Shown here one piece after another: positions 1 through 9,325 of a DNA stretch of 64,000 bases. How positions within the stretch are numbered: the first letter of the stretch is position 1; each line of letters opens with the position of its first letter. Below the pieces are notes generated by a model, which was given only the letters and a program-made list of their open reading frames with translations, made no database searches and was not told the DNA's origin. Where the stretch lies: the NCBI RefSeq assembly GCF_003063625.1, contig NZ_CP026604.1:2232001-2296000 (forward strand). Reading direction: 5' to 3'. A program made the position numbers and the translations under genes. Source of the DNA: Saccharobesus litoralis. Lineage in GTDB: Bacteria > Pseudomonadota > Gammaproteobacteria > Enterobacterales > Alteromonadaceae.

Positions 1-2
1 AC

Positions 3-2114
3 AAACTTTATCGTGCGGTTATGAGCGTTGGAGGCTTAGATTATGAATTTATGGTACGCACCGGTTCTCGTAATCCTGTGGTTGATATAACTGAAGGTTT
101 CTTAGAGCGAGATGTAAATAACTGGCGTCCTGGTCGCACGGTAACGCGTGACTTCCAAGGTCAAGTTTTTAATACTCGTGCCCCTGTGGTGATCGAAAAA
201 GACAGTAAGGACTACTCGGTTAAGTATCAACTTGGCCTTGATGGTGATTTAATTGAATATACACAACCTTTCTATGTACGCGCGGGTAAAAATGTGTTCT
301 TGCATATCACGACACCCGAAGGTTCGTTTGAACAAAGTTACACGACTAAGGTAACGATAGGTGAGGTGACGCCAGCGTTAGACGAGCATGGTGTACTTAT
401 CGAAGGCGACGATACTACAACAGATAACACGCATGTAGATACCTTGGTTATTAATAACCATGCTCAAGATTATGTGCCTGGACCAAGCACAGATATTCAC
501 TTTCCACCGCTGCGTTCAGCAACCGCTAACGACAGTGTGACCTTGCGTGCCACGACTTATATCAATATGGATCAGGCGGAGTTTAGCGAGCAAGCCGACA
601 TTGCAGTTACGGCTATTGTTTTACAGCAAACCAATGCGGCGGGTGAGCCAATAGGCGGTGTTGATCCTGTGACTATTCCGGCAGACCAGTTGGTCTATAT
701 GCCCGAAAAAAGTAAAACCGTTAGCGTTTCAGGGCGCGATATTGAGCTAAAAGCGTATGACTGGCAAACGCAAATGGATGTATCTGGTACGGCGTCTAAC
801 TATTATTTCACCGTGGTGGGTAAGTCAGATTTAGCTGGAATTAAACCGAGTGTATCTGAGCCTACATTTATTCATATTGAAAAAAACGCGACCTTAAGTC
901 ATTACCCCCAAAGCTCAGCCAATATCTATTTTAATCAGCTGACGGATATTACCGTTGATACGCGTAATGCTGCTAACCCAACTATTTTAATGTCGGATAA
1001 CTCGACATTGGCCGGAAAGGGTAAAGCGATTATTTGGAAAGCACCGATGGACCTTAGTGCATCTGCCAGTTGTGCTGCATCAACAACTGAAGTGGTGCAC
1101 GGTGTGCAAGTTAACCATGTTAAACCAGAAATTGGTGGTGTGTTTATTGGTCATTGGACTTGGCGTTTAGGTTATATCACAGATGATGAGTTGTCGGGCA
1201 CCTTAACCGGTATGGATCCCCGTTTAAGTGTGGCTTGGCGTGCGCCACGTCGTCCGGCACATATGGCGTTTAGTCATACTGGGGATGTGTTGTATATGGC
1301 ATCGCAATCGATCTGGAATTTTAATGTCGATTTTCAGCATTTTGTTGGTACTCAGGAATTTAAATTTGCCGTTGACGGTGAAGGTAAGTTTAGCTTTAAC
1401 CGCAGCAATGGCGGTCAATACGTAAATAACAACAACCGCGGGCCATTCCGTGGTGCGTTAGCCAAAGAAACTAACAGCAACGAAGATGCAGGTGGTGAAG
1501 TGAATAATGGCTTCTCGTTAGACGCTTACACCATTGAAAAAACAGACGGCGATGGTAACTCATATTTGCAGGATTGGATCTTGTCTTTAGATGGGGTTGA
1601 TAACGGTACAGGTGACGACGCTAATCGTGGTAACACAGGTGAAGTTTACTTGCGTAAAGTTGCGGTGCCTGCGGCGATGAAAGATATCTATCAAGTCGAT
1701 GCTGAAAATAACCACACCATTATTTCTTTAGTTGATGAAAATAATATGCCGATTACGTTAGAGCGCGCCAATGCGATAGCGGTAGATGATAAGCGCGGAT
1801 TTGCTTATATCTCAGTACCAGAGCAAGGCGGAGATTTAGATGCTGATGTGATCTGGAAAGTGGATTTACAAGATATTGAAGATCCACTAGTCACTACGTG
1901 GCAAGCGACTAAGTTAGCCAGTAATGAAGGCTTAGATAAAGAATCACCTATGTTAATGGGGCGGATTTCTTCGTTCGCAATGGAAGGTGGGCTCGACATG
2001 ATTTTAGCAACGGACAAAGAGCAACGAGCAGTATGGGCAATAGACCCGATTTCGGGCGACCGTGTTTATCTGTTGAAGAGCTCGAATGTTGAGCCAGTTA
2101 ATACGTGTAACTAA
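3..2114 (+). CDS. Large secreted-type protein with C-terminal propeller-like region, 5' end outside window
   Basis: The reading frame is open from the window edge through the first ATG at 21 with no stop, so the true start is probably upstream and this is the C-terminal 700 or so residues. The sequence is rich in Thr, Asp, Gly and beta-strand patterns, as in extracellular Ig-like and beta-sandwich proteins. The last 170 residues contain short beta-propeller-like units (ANAIAVDDKRGFAYIS, MILATDKEQRAVWAIDP). The very end (AVWAIDPISGDRVYLL) matches the end of the next gene's product (ALLAIDPVTKETVYLI), so the two are related at least there. They lie 128 bp apart on the same strand and may be co-expressed. 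I do not recognise a named family. A role in carbohydrate or surface binding would be inference only. No catalytic motif was seen. Confidence 0.6.
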   Translation, partial: KLYRAVMSVGGLDYEFMVRTGSRNPVVDITEGFLERDVNNWRPGRTVTRDFQGQVFNTRAPVVIEKDSKDYSVKYQLGLDGDLIEYTQPFYVRAGKNVFLHITTPEGSFEQSYTTKVTIGEVTPALDEHGVLIEGDDTTTDNTHVDTLVINNHAQDYVPGPSTDIHFPPLRSATANDSVTLRATTYINMDQAEFSEQADIAVTAIVLQQTNAAGEPIGGVDPVTIPADQLVYMPEKSKTVSVSGRDIELKAYDWQTQMDVSGTASNYYFTVVGKSDLAGIKPSVSEPTFIHIEKNATLSHYPQSSANIYFNQLTDITVDTRNAANPTILMSDNSTLAGKGKAIIWKAPMDLSASASCAASTTEVVHGVQVNHVKPEIGGVFIGHWTWRLGYITDDELSGTLTGMDPRLSVAWRAPRRPAHMAFSHTGDVLYMASQSIWNFNVDFQHFVGTQEFKFAVDGEGKFSFNRSNGGQYVNNNNRGPFRGALAKETNSNEDAGGEVNNGFSLDAYTIEKTDGDGNSYLQDWILSLDGVDNGTGDDANRGNTGEVYLRKVAVPAAMKDIYQVDAENNHTIISLVDENNMPITLERANAIAVDDKRGFAYISVPEQGGDLDADVIWKVDLQDIEDPLVTTWQATKLASNEGLDKESPMLMGRISSFAMEGGLDMILATDKEQRAVWAIDPISGDRVYLLKSSNVEPVNTCN

Positions 2115-2181
2115 GGCGTAGTGCGCATTCAGTTAGCGCAAAGCGCTCAAATAAAGCTGAGTCTCGTAATTAATGCTAATA

Positions 2182-2203
2182 GCGGTGCCTTGTAAGGCAC
2201 CGC
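2182..2203. other. Perfect 10-bp inverted repeat between the two propeller-protein genes
   Basis: GCGGTGCCTT and AAGGCACCGC flank a 2-base centre. No T-run follows on either strand, so it is not a standard intrinsic terminator. It could be an mRNA-processing or attenuating hairpin between the two genes. Confidence 0.4.
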
Positions 2204-2242
2204 GGAAACGTCCTCATTAGATAAGATTTTTGGAGTTTTTCG

Positions 2243-4990
2243 ATGACAACTCATCAAACACAAATCAAATATGTCGCCGCGTTGATTTCAGCGGCATTGT
2301 TAGCGGGTTGTAGTGATGATAACCCTCAGCAGCCTAGCTATATGAAAGATAGCCAGCCTGAAAGTTTAAACGCGCAAAGTTTTGTACCACAGTTGGTTGC
2401 TGGGGAAGACAACTGGCATCAAGCCGATACAGTTTCAGCAGGTAAATTGTACAAATGGCAAGTGGCTGAACCTGTCAGTGGTTTAGATAAATTTGCTTCA
2501 CATAAATTTAGTATTTCCTCTACCACAGGTTTAGATGGTAAAGCTGGTACGGGTGACGGCACTGTGCTAGTGCCACACCCTGACCGTTGTCCGGCAGATG
2601 ACGATTACATGGTGGAGGAGTCAGTACCTTATGTGGTGGCCAAACTACTGGTATCGAACTCGGATACTAAACAAAGCGTATTAAATGGCGATTCACTTGA
2701 TTTCGCTTTTGCTATACCCGAAAACCGTTATGGCATTGAGTACAATGCGACATTGGAATATGCAGGCCAGCAACACCAATTTAATCTAACCACGGCGGGT
2801 AAAAATGACGTAATACCGGACGAACTTAACTTTAAAGACAAGGTTTTTTATGACGAATCCGGCGTTGTTGAGGTTAAACGTACTGCTGATGGTGATGATA
2901 GTAATAGTTTTGTATTGACCGATGTTGCTGATGAGCAGATTTTGCGTTTTGAGTTGCAAGATGCGGTTGGCGGTATGGACGCTTTCCACAAAGTAGACTT
3001 TACCTTTACTGGTGATGATAATATGTTCACTTTTGACGGCCAGCAATTTATTGCGACGTTAGAAAAAAACCTAGAGTTTGAACAAGGCCAGTCATACAAG
3101 TCTGTGTGGCCAGTCGTTAGGCAAACAACCTCAGGTGGTAGTAGCAAAGCAATGTATAACGCTTGTGCGCAAGCGGATAACGACATTGAAGTTTATGTTG
3201 CTATTCCTGATAAAACGTTTGCCAAAACCTATAGTGCAAAAATTGAATGGCCTGACGGTAATGGCGGAGTGCACACCTACAACTTTAGTGTTACCACAGC
3301 GGCGGAAGACCTAAACGTTGATACCGACATTAATGTATTACGTCAGCAAGAATACGACTTAGCTGTAGATAGTGACTATATTGTTGACGTGCCAATTACC
3401 GGCATTAACAACAAGGTTATGGTATCAATATCAGGTGATGATTGGGTCAGCTTCTCGGTTAATGGCGGTGACTTTACTCAAGAGCCAACCGAGATTGACG
3501 AAGGCGATACCTTACAAGTTAAATACGATATCACCAGCTTTAAGCAATCAGCTGAGTACACAGCAGGTGATGAGTATTATCATGAGTTTAATCCAGTGCT
3601 AAGCATAGGTGATCAAACCTTTACTGGTTATGGTCGCACCATTGCCAATCCAGAATGGCCAGCATTACAAGCTAAAGTTGCCTTTCCTGCAGTCGCTTCG
3701 GCGACAATGGCGGACACAATAACTGTGCGCGGTTTATCACAGTTAGTGTTGCCTGACACTTTCACAGGCGATGCGCCAACTTGGACCGCTGATAATTTAA
3801 CAATATCGGTTAATGGCAGTGATTTTGTTGCAGTTGATGCATTGGCCGCCAATGGTGATTGGACACATAGCGTTACTTTGGCTGATGGTGAAAACACGAT
3901 AGTACTTCGCCCAAGTGCTCCAGCTGGGTTAGCAGAAAGCAGTCCGTATACCTTTAAAGTGACTAAGTTAGCTACAGCTGACGAAGCCTATCCAGCGAAT
4001 TTGCCGCTGCCGACTCAGGACGATGATATTAACGCTAATGCAAGACAAGGATTTGGCTTGTTAGAAGATGTGGCGATTGATACTAAGCAGGGTACGCCAG
4101 TCTTTTATATCGTTGATCAAAATGATATGGACTTAGCTAACTTTTGGGATGATAAAAATAAACGTGATGACCAAATCTTTGTGTTTGATCCTACCAAGCC
4201 AGAACAGCTAAATCCATTGTTTGAAACCTTATTTACCGAAGCGGAATATATCTTTGATATCGCGCTAAATAACAATGCACAAGGCAATTACATCTTTACA
4301 GCCGAACATTGGGCTGGCGCTAAAACTTACGACATTAGCGCGACGCAGCCATTAGATGCCACAGCCCCAGTTAGCAAACTATCTGGCGGTACGGACACAG
4401 GTAAAAGCGTGCACGGCGCAGTGTTTTCAGTACAAAACGACAAGGTGTTTGTTAGTGGTAACGATGGTTTAGGTGTACATAGCTTTGACCCAACTACTGG
4501 TACTTTGGGCGCCATTGTTTATATCAACAATGTTAAACAAAGCAAAGCGATTGATAACTATGTTGCGGCCAATGGTGATGAGTACGTGATTATCTCTGCA
4601 CGTAATAATGCCAATACTTGGGTAACTAAAATTAACCAAGCTGATATTGCGGCTTCAACCACCACGCAAATCACCTTTGCTCACCTTAACGGCACGGCAT
4701 TTAATGGCAAGCTAGAAGATTTAACCATAGACGATAAAACCGCAACGGCTTATATCGCCGATGGCAACAAAATTTATCAGTTTAGCCTAGCCAATATCGA
4801 CGCCTTAGTAGCAGGTACCGAGAATGCCGACATCAGTGAAGTGACGTTAACTCATTCATTAGGCAGCTTGGTGTCTTTGGTTAAAGAAAAAGACCTAGGC
4901 TATTTAGTGGCACTCGATGAAGGCGATAAAGCGCTATTAGCCATTGATCCTGTCACCAAAGAGACGGTGTATTTGATTAATAGCCAGTAG
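2243..4990 (+). CDS. 915-aa lipoprotein with beta-sandwich repeats and C-terminal propeller-like domain
   Basis: The N-terminus is a lipoprotein signal: a hydrophobic stretch ending LLAGC, with the lipidated Cys at residue 23, followed by a Ser/Asp/Gln-rich linker. Residues from about 60 to 570 are Asp/Thr-rich and contain repeated beta-sandwich-like segments (for example ADGENTIVLRPSAPAGL), resembling bacterial Ig-like domains. Residues from about 590 to 915 contain propeller-like units (GLLEDVAIDTKQG, LEDLTIDDKTATAYIADG, YLVALDEGDKALLAIDP). The last unit matches the end of the upstream protein. The start is the ATG just after TTTTTGGAGTTTTTCG, which holds a GGAG ribosome site. It is probably anchored in the outer membrane. 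The function is unknown. The position before a polysaccharide cluster suggests a binding or surface role, which is inference. Confidence 0.65.
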   Translation: MTTHQTQIKYVAALISAALLAGCSDDNPQQPSYMKDSQPESLNAQSFVPQLVAGEDNWHQADTVSAGKLYKWQVAEPVSGLDKFASHKFSISSTTGLDGKAGTGDGTVLVPHPDRCPADDDYMVEESVPYVVAKLLVSNSDTKQSVLNGDSLDFAFAIPENRYGIEYNATLEYAGQQHQFNLTTAGKNDVIPDELNFKDKVFYDESGVVEVKRTADGDDSNSFVLTDVADEQILRFELQDAVGGMDAFHKVDFTFTGDDNMFTFDGQQFIATLEKNLEFEQGQSYKSVWPVVRQTTSGGSSKAMYNACAQADNDIEVYVAIPDKTFAKTYSAKIEWPDGNGGVHTYNFSVTTAAEDLNVDTDINVLRQQEYDLAVDSDYIVDVPITGINNKVMVSISGDDWVSFSVNGGDFTQEPTEIDEGDTLQVKYDITSFKQSAEYTAGDEYYHEFNPVLSIGDQTFTGYGRTIANPEWPALQAKVAFPAVASATMADTITVRGLSQLVLPDTFTGDAPTWTADNLTISVNGSDFVAVDALAANGDWTHSVTLADGENTIVLRPSAPAGLAESSPYTFKVTKLATADEAYPANLPLPTQDDDINANARQGFGLLEDVAIDTKQGTPVFYIVDQNDMDLANFWDDKNKRDDQIFVFDPTKPEQLNPLFETLFTEAEYIFDIALNNNAQGNYIFTAEHWAGAKTYDISATQPLDATAPVSKLSGGTDTGKSVHGAVFSVQNDKVFVSGNDGLGVHSFDPTTGTLGAIVYINNVKQSKAIDNYVAANGDEYVIISARNNANTWVTKINQADIAASTTTQITFAHLNGTAFNGKLEDLTIDDKTATAYIADGNKIYQFSLANIDALVAGTENADISEVTLTHSLGSLVSLVKEKDLGYLVALDEGDKALLAIDPVTKETVYLINSQ

Positions 4991-5021
4991 GTTGGTTAGC
5001 TGAAACAAGGTTAGTTATTTT

Positions 5022-5160
5022 GGGTTCGACGTTCGCTTAAAGTGCCTACTTTTGGTGCCTGTATGGATAGCAGGGACTTAGGGTTTGTCTGGAACAAAAT
5101 CCTGCGCGTCGTAATTAAAGTCTTTGACGAAGCAGTAGCTTTGACCTACATGGATGTAGG
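5022..5160. repeat. Dispersed palindromic repeat block (copy near 5 kb)
   Basis: The gap 4991-5552 holds no convincing gene. It contains a TTCGACGTTCGCTTAAAG unit followed by GCCTACTTTTGGTG, then TTTGACGAAGCAGTAGCTTT and the palindrome CCTACATGGATGTAGG at 5145-5160. The same units recur, shuffled, at 14.28-14.49 kb. This looks like a REP-type intergenic repeat family. Near 5345-5370 there is also a short CTGAGCGAAGTCGAAGGG unit of a second dispersed type. Confidence 0.6.
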
Positions 5161-5251
5161 GAATGCCGTTAAGCGTCTGGAACTGCGCACGGCGCCCTAC
5201 AACATATTCAACTGATTATTTTTTTATAGAAGCAGCAATAGCGAAATATTG

Positions 5252-5280
5252 AAGCGGCCAATTGGGCCGCTTTATATGTT
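5252..5280 (+). terminator. Candidate terminator hairpin downstream of the lipoprotein gene
   Basis: AAGCGGCC and GGCCGCTT form a perfect 8-bp stem with a 5-base loop, followed by TATATGTTT. It lies 260 bp after the lipoprotein stop, beyond the repeat block. The weak T-tract keeps confidence moderate. Confidence 0.4.
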
Positions 5281-5552
5281 TAAGGGGGGTACTATTTCAT
5301 ATTAGCAGAGGTCTAAGATTGAAACTGTCTAATTAAAAATTACACCCTCATCCTGAGCGAAGTCGAAGGGTCGTGAGTATCTTAGATAAAATAAACTCTT
5401 CGTTTGATATTGACGTAAGGGTGATCTGTATTTAATGCTTTTTGACATGAAGCTCGTAGCCATTGCCAAGAATTTACTGATTGCTACCTGACTTAAAGTT
5501 CAATAGTTTATACTGCATATATAGAGTTAATAGAGCCTAGCTAGAGTCTTCA

Positions 5553-5774
5553 ATGAGTCAAACCGAATACGTTTCACCAGAAAAATGTCCCTTGTGTAAT
5601 CAAGCCAATTTTTGCGGTAATTTATCTAATGACGATAGTAAGCCGTGCTGGTGTATGGATGACAACATTTCATTTCCTGGCGAGCTATTGCAGCTAGTCC
5701 CATCAGAAGCGCAAGGAAAAGCCTGTATATGCAAAGCCTGTGCGCAAAAGTTTCAACAAGTAAAAGCACTTTAA
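5553..5774 (+). CDS. Small cysteine-rich CWC-family protein
   Basis: This is a 73-residue cytosolic-type protein with eight cysteines: 12, 15, 21, 32, 34, 58, 60 and 63. They include CPLC and the CWC triplet at 32-34 that gives the family its name. The spacing suggests a small metal (probably zinc) binding fold. No biochemical role is established for the family, to my knowledge. There is no signal peptide. It stands alone between repeat blocks, with more than 500 bp free on either side, so it is likely transcribed on its own. I consider the family call good from the Cys pattern and length; any function would be a guess. Confidence 0.75.
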   Translation: MSQTEYVSPEKCPLCNQANFCGNLSNDDSKPCWCMDDNISFPGELLQLVPSEAQGKACICKACAQKFQQVKAL

Positions 5775-5811
5775 GGTAAGGGCGGCTCGCGAAACTTCAG
5801 GTAACCAGCAC

Positions 5812-6150
5812 ACCCCAATTGTAGGGCGGGTTTTATACCCGCTAACACTTGGTAACTTATGCACTCTGTATTTGCAGGAGTAAATCCTGCCCTACGAAAT
5901 ATAGTTTTCGGAGCTTTACGTTAAATATCCGACAACCTGCAAACCCCAATTGTAGGGCGGGTTTTATACCCGCTAACACTTGGTAACTTATGCACTCTGT
6001 ATTTGCAGGAGTAAATCCTGCCCTACGAAATATAGTTTTCGGAGCTTTACGTTAAATATCCGACAACCTGCAAACCCCAATTGTAGGGCGGGTTTAATAC
6101 ACGCTAACACTTGGTAACTTATGCACTCTGCACTTGCAGAGTGCATAAAC
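5812..6150. repeat. 131-bp tandem repeat, two full copies and a partial third
   Basis: Units begin at about 5821, 5952 and 6083, giving a 131-bp period. The first two copies are almost identical; the third diverges and stops after about 65 bp. Each unit holds two facing palindromic parts: GTAGGGCGGGTTTTATACCC near the start and AGTAAATCCTGCCCTAC about 50 bp later. The pair could fold into a long hairpin. A single related half-unit lies at 21424-21451. No spacer variation of the CRISPR kind is present. Confidence 0.85.
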
Positions 6151-6590
6151 CTTTACAAATAAGCCCGTTTGATTTGTTAAATTTTAAACAAACATGTTCA
6201 TTAATTTTTATATTTGTATTATATTAATATTAAAGTAAGTGAAATGATAAACAGATTGATATTGTTCTGTTGTTCTGAACAGCCACAGAGCTGAGGTTAT
6301 TCAAATAAAGGTCGCTTAATTGCCGTTTTTGTAAGAGTTAAATTTAATTTGTAACCAGGGCGATTTTATTTTTGTAAAGCGCAGTCACTTAGCCAAGTGA
6401 AGCAGGGTTTGATTACACAAGGCGATGAATCAGTAGGGCCGTTTTTCGGTGTGGTGTGATGTTTAGAACAACTAGCAATATCGGCCAATAAGAATCTAGA
6501 TAAAACACATAACAACAAAACTCAGTGATAGGTATTACCGCACACACAAAATAAATTCGCGTGGTTCCTATCAATATTTAAAGGTAGCAC
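6151..6590. other. AT-rich leader before the beta-helix glycosidase gene; nothing else identified
   Basis: The stretch has no open frame of gene-like character. It is AT-rich, particularly near 6175-6240, and probably holds the promoter of the glycosidase gene at 6591. I cannot point to one clear -35/-10 pair. The end AAAGGTAGCACATG supplies an AAGG ribosome site for the downstream ATG. Confidence 0.4.
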
Positions 6591-9236
6591 ATGAAAAATT
6601 TTTTCAATTATCGTGGCATGGCAAGTTTAGCTATGCTGGCTCTAACCGCGTGTGGTGGTGGCGGTTCTGATAGTTCTAATGAAAGTAAAAATCAAGCACC
6701 TACCATCGTCGTATCAAACCAAACGGTTAATGAAAACAGTCCTGTTGTTATTAACGCGACCGCCAGCGATAGTGACGGCACCATACAAAGCTATGATTGG
6801 CAGCAAATATCAGGTAAACAAATGTCTGTTAGTGGGGGTAATACCTCAACAATTCAATTTACGGCACCAGATATTGATGCGGATGAAAGTCTAGTATTTC
6901 GTTTAACGGTGACAGATGATGTGGGGGCTAGCAGTAGCCAACAAGTTAGTGTTTTGGTTAAAAAAGTCAATCAGGTTCCTACTGTGTCAGCAGGAGATGA
7001 CCAGCACGGTGATGAAGGGCAGACCATACAATTGGTAGCAACTGGCAATGATAAAGACGGGACTGTTAGTTACCGTTGGAGTCAAGTTTCAGGAGATATA
7101 GGGCAATTTTCTGATCCTAATGCTGCTGAGCCGATGTTTACATTGCCAAATATTAATGTCGATACACAGCTAACTTTAATGGTTGAAGTGACAGATAACG
7201 ACGGCGCAAAAGCAACGGATTTAATGACCGTTTTTGCACGCTGGGTTAATGCCGCACCTGTGGTCGATGCAGGAGCTGATCAGGATGCCATTTCAGGCAA
7301 ACAAGTTACGTTAAGCGGAACCGTGACGGACCCTGAAAATGGGTTGCAAGCTGTGCAATGGCAGCAAACGAGTGGCCCTGCCGTGCAAATATTGGATCCC
7401 AAATCGAGCCAAACTGAATTTGTCGCCCCTTTAGTTACCGAAGAAACTTTACTTTCGTTCACATTAACGGCAACTGATATACAAGGTTTAACGACTAGCG
7501 ATGTTATTACGGTTAACGTTAAAGCTTCTTTGGCGATAGCTGAGCCTGATCGAACGACGGATTTACAAATTTACACCTTTGGTGAGTTACCAAGCGAAGA
7601 TTTATCAGACAAATTTGACGTGAGTATTGATGGTAAATCGTTAACCGTGTTGCAAACCATCCCACCGATTGCTGCTATGTCGCCAAAAATAAAGCCAGGT
7701 ACAAAAGATGGCGCCGACTCATATCGTGACACTAATCGATCTTTTGCTTGGTCACAGTTTTCATTCGATGCAGCGGCAACATCAGTCGATGTCACTATTG
7801 AAAAGCTAGCTGATGCTGGCTCGGTAACCGATATTTTAGTGCGCCCAACTGCGTTGGCTGGTGTGGCTTATCAAATCATAGAAAAAGACCTAGCCGCTAA
7901 AACAATCAAAATCCGTGTATTGCAATCTAACCGTAAGTTATCGGTAGAGTTTAAAGATAATCGCTATGCACCGTTAAAAGATATTCCTTTGGATGCGTTA
8001 CTGCTATTTGCTGATCGAACTGAGCGAGAAGATATTGCGCCAGTACCAGATAAAAGCGCAAACACGACTTATGTGGTTGAAAATGGCGATGTATTTGATC
8101 GGGAAGTAGCTAAAACGAAGCAGGTTGTTTATTTCGCTCCAGGAACGCATAACATTAGTTATTGGCAAGTGCCATCTAACGTAAAACAAGTCTATTTAGC
8201 TGGCGGTGCGTATGTGATGGGGGCGATTAATGCTGATCACAATGCTGGACCAAGCAAAGGCTACACCATATCGGGGCGAGGGGTTATTTCAGGTGAAAAA
8301 TTTCCGTGGCGAGCGGATAAAACCAAATACTATGTGGGCAGCACATTACCACTATCAGAGCGTGTGTGCGTCAATAGTGATGGTTACTCTGATGGTTGTC
8401 CAAGAGAAGGCATCAAGCTGCTGGATGCAGAACAGGACGAGCTAACGGTGGAAGGCCTGACCTTGGTTAATGGCTCGTTTTATGTGTTCGGTGCTGAGGC
8501 AGATAGCAATAATTCATGGGCAAAAATCAGCAATATTAAAATGCTAGGTAACTGGCGTTATAACAATGATGGCTTTGACGTGGGCACAGGTACCGAGATG
8601 ACGGACTGTTTTGTGTCGCCTATGGATGATGCTTTTAAAATTTATCACTCAAATGCGGTTATTAAAGATTGTGTTGTTTGGCAAATGGATAACGGCGGCA
8701 TGTTTCAGTTTGGTTGGTTCCCTAAAACCGTTAAAAATGTGTTGATTGAAAATATTCATGTACTGCATACCGAATGGACAGGTTTAAATAAAAACCGTGG
8801 TTTAGCCAACCTGACAGAGCGTCCAGCCGGAGACTCACGAACGGGTAAAATTTCGGATATTACCTTACGTAATGTTTGGATGGAGGGGCCGACATCTCGT
8901 GTCATTTATTTAAGAAATGAGTTTTACCCTAACCAATCTTATGACAACTGGCTGTTTGAAAATATTCATGTCGATTACATGCCGACTTATAACGAGTTAG
9001 TCAGTATTAAGAACGAGAAGCTTAATGGCCAAACCATAGGTGGTAATGGGCAACTGCAAAGCTCACTATTATTAAATGCAATTGAAGATTTTAATAACGG
9101 TAATGGCAGTATCAAAAATATTCGCTTTAAAAATTTCAATATCAATGGTGCGTTAATAACAAACGACAATGCCAGCACTATAGGTTTATTTGATAAGTTG
9201 CAAACCGATAACACCAGTGACGTGAATTTCGAATAA
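6591..9236 (+). CDS. Secreted lipoprotein with three PKD-like domains and a beta-helix glycosidase domain (GH49/GH28-like)
   Basis: The signal ends in LTAC (Cys21) followed by a Gly/Ser linker, so this is an exported lipoprotein. Three PKD/REJ-like domains follow at about residues 35-125, 126-217 and 218-310, each with a Q-V/I-SG and LTVTD-type strand. Then comes a beta-sandwich module (about 320-470) and a right-handed beta-helix (about 490-870). The helix carries NNDGFD with Asp660 and Asp663, and MDDAF with Asp679 and Asp680. An Asp with an Asp pair 19 residues on fits the clan GH-N catalytic acid arrangement of GH49 dextranases, and the YLAGGAYVMG segment also looks GH49-like. The substrate is probably a polysaccharide, in context a sulfated one. 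The exact family needs a profile search. Confidence 0.75.
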   Translation: MKNFFNYRGMASLAMLALTACGGGGSDSSNESKNQAPTIVVSNQTVNENSPVVINATASDSDGTIQSYDWQQISGKQMSVSGGNTSTIQFTAPDIDADESLVFRLTVTDDVGASSSQQVSVLVKKVNQVPTVSAGDDQHGDEGQTIQLVATGNDKDGTVSYRWSQVSGDIGQFSDPNAAEPMFTLPNINVDTQLTLMVEVTDNDGAKATDLMTVFARWVNAAPVVDAGADQDAISGKQVTLSGTVTDPENGLQAVQWQQTSGPAVQILDPKSSQTEFVAPLVTEETLLSFTLTATDIQGLTTSDVITVNVKASLAIAEPDRTTDLQIYTFGELPSEDLSDKFDVSIDGKSLTVLQTIPPIAAMSPKIKPGTKDGADSYRDTNRSFAWSQFSFDAAATSVDVTIEKLADAGSVTDILVRPTALAGVAYQIIEKDLAAKTIKIRVLQSNRKLSVEFKDNRYAPLKDIPLDALLLFADRTEREDIAPVPDKSANTTYVVENGDVFDREVAKTKQVVYFAPGTHNISYWQVPSNVKQVYLAGGAYVMGAINADHNAGPSKGYTISGRGVISGEKFPWRADKTKYYVGSTLPLSERVCVNSDGYSDGCPREGIKLLDAEQDELTVEGLTLVNGSFYVFGAEADSNNSWAKISNIKMLGNWRYNNDGFDVGTGTEMTDCFVSPMDDAFKIYHSNAVIKDCVVWQMDNGGMFQFGWFPKTVKNVLIENIHVLHTEWTGLNKNRGLANLTERPAGDSRTGKISDITLRNVWMEGPTSRVIYLRNEFYPNQSYDNWLFENIHVDYMPTYNELVSIKNEKLNGQTIGGNGQLQSSLLLNAIEDFNNGNGSIKNIRFKNFNINGALITNDNASTIGLFDKLQTDNTSDVNFE

Positions 9237-9255
9237 TTCGACTAAAATGATATTT

Positions 9256-9312
9256 AAAGCAAGCCTATTGAGGACTTCATATAAATGGAACCTTAATAGT
9301 TTTGCTTTTAAT
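9256..9312. terminator. Candidate bidirectional terminator between converging genes
   Basis: An imperfect inverted repeat of about 18 bp (AAAGCAAGCCTATTGAGG against CCTTAATAGTTTTGCTTT) sits in the 89-bp gap between the plus-strand glycosidase and the minus-strand CBS protein. It ends in a T-rich tract on the plus side and A/T-rich sequence on the other. Confidence 0.5.
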
Positions 9313-9325
9313 GATTAAGGTAATT

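Noticed and set aside
5812-6150. CRISPR array
   Set aside because: The period is 131 bp with near-identical whole units, no unique spacers, and no cas genes nearby.
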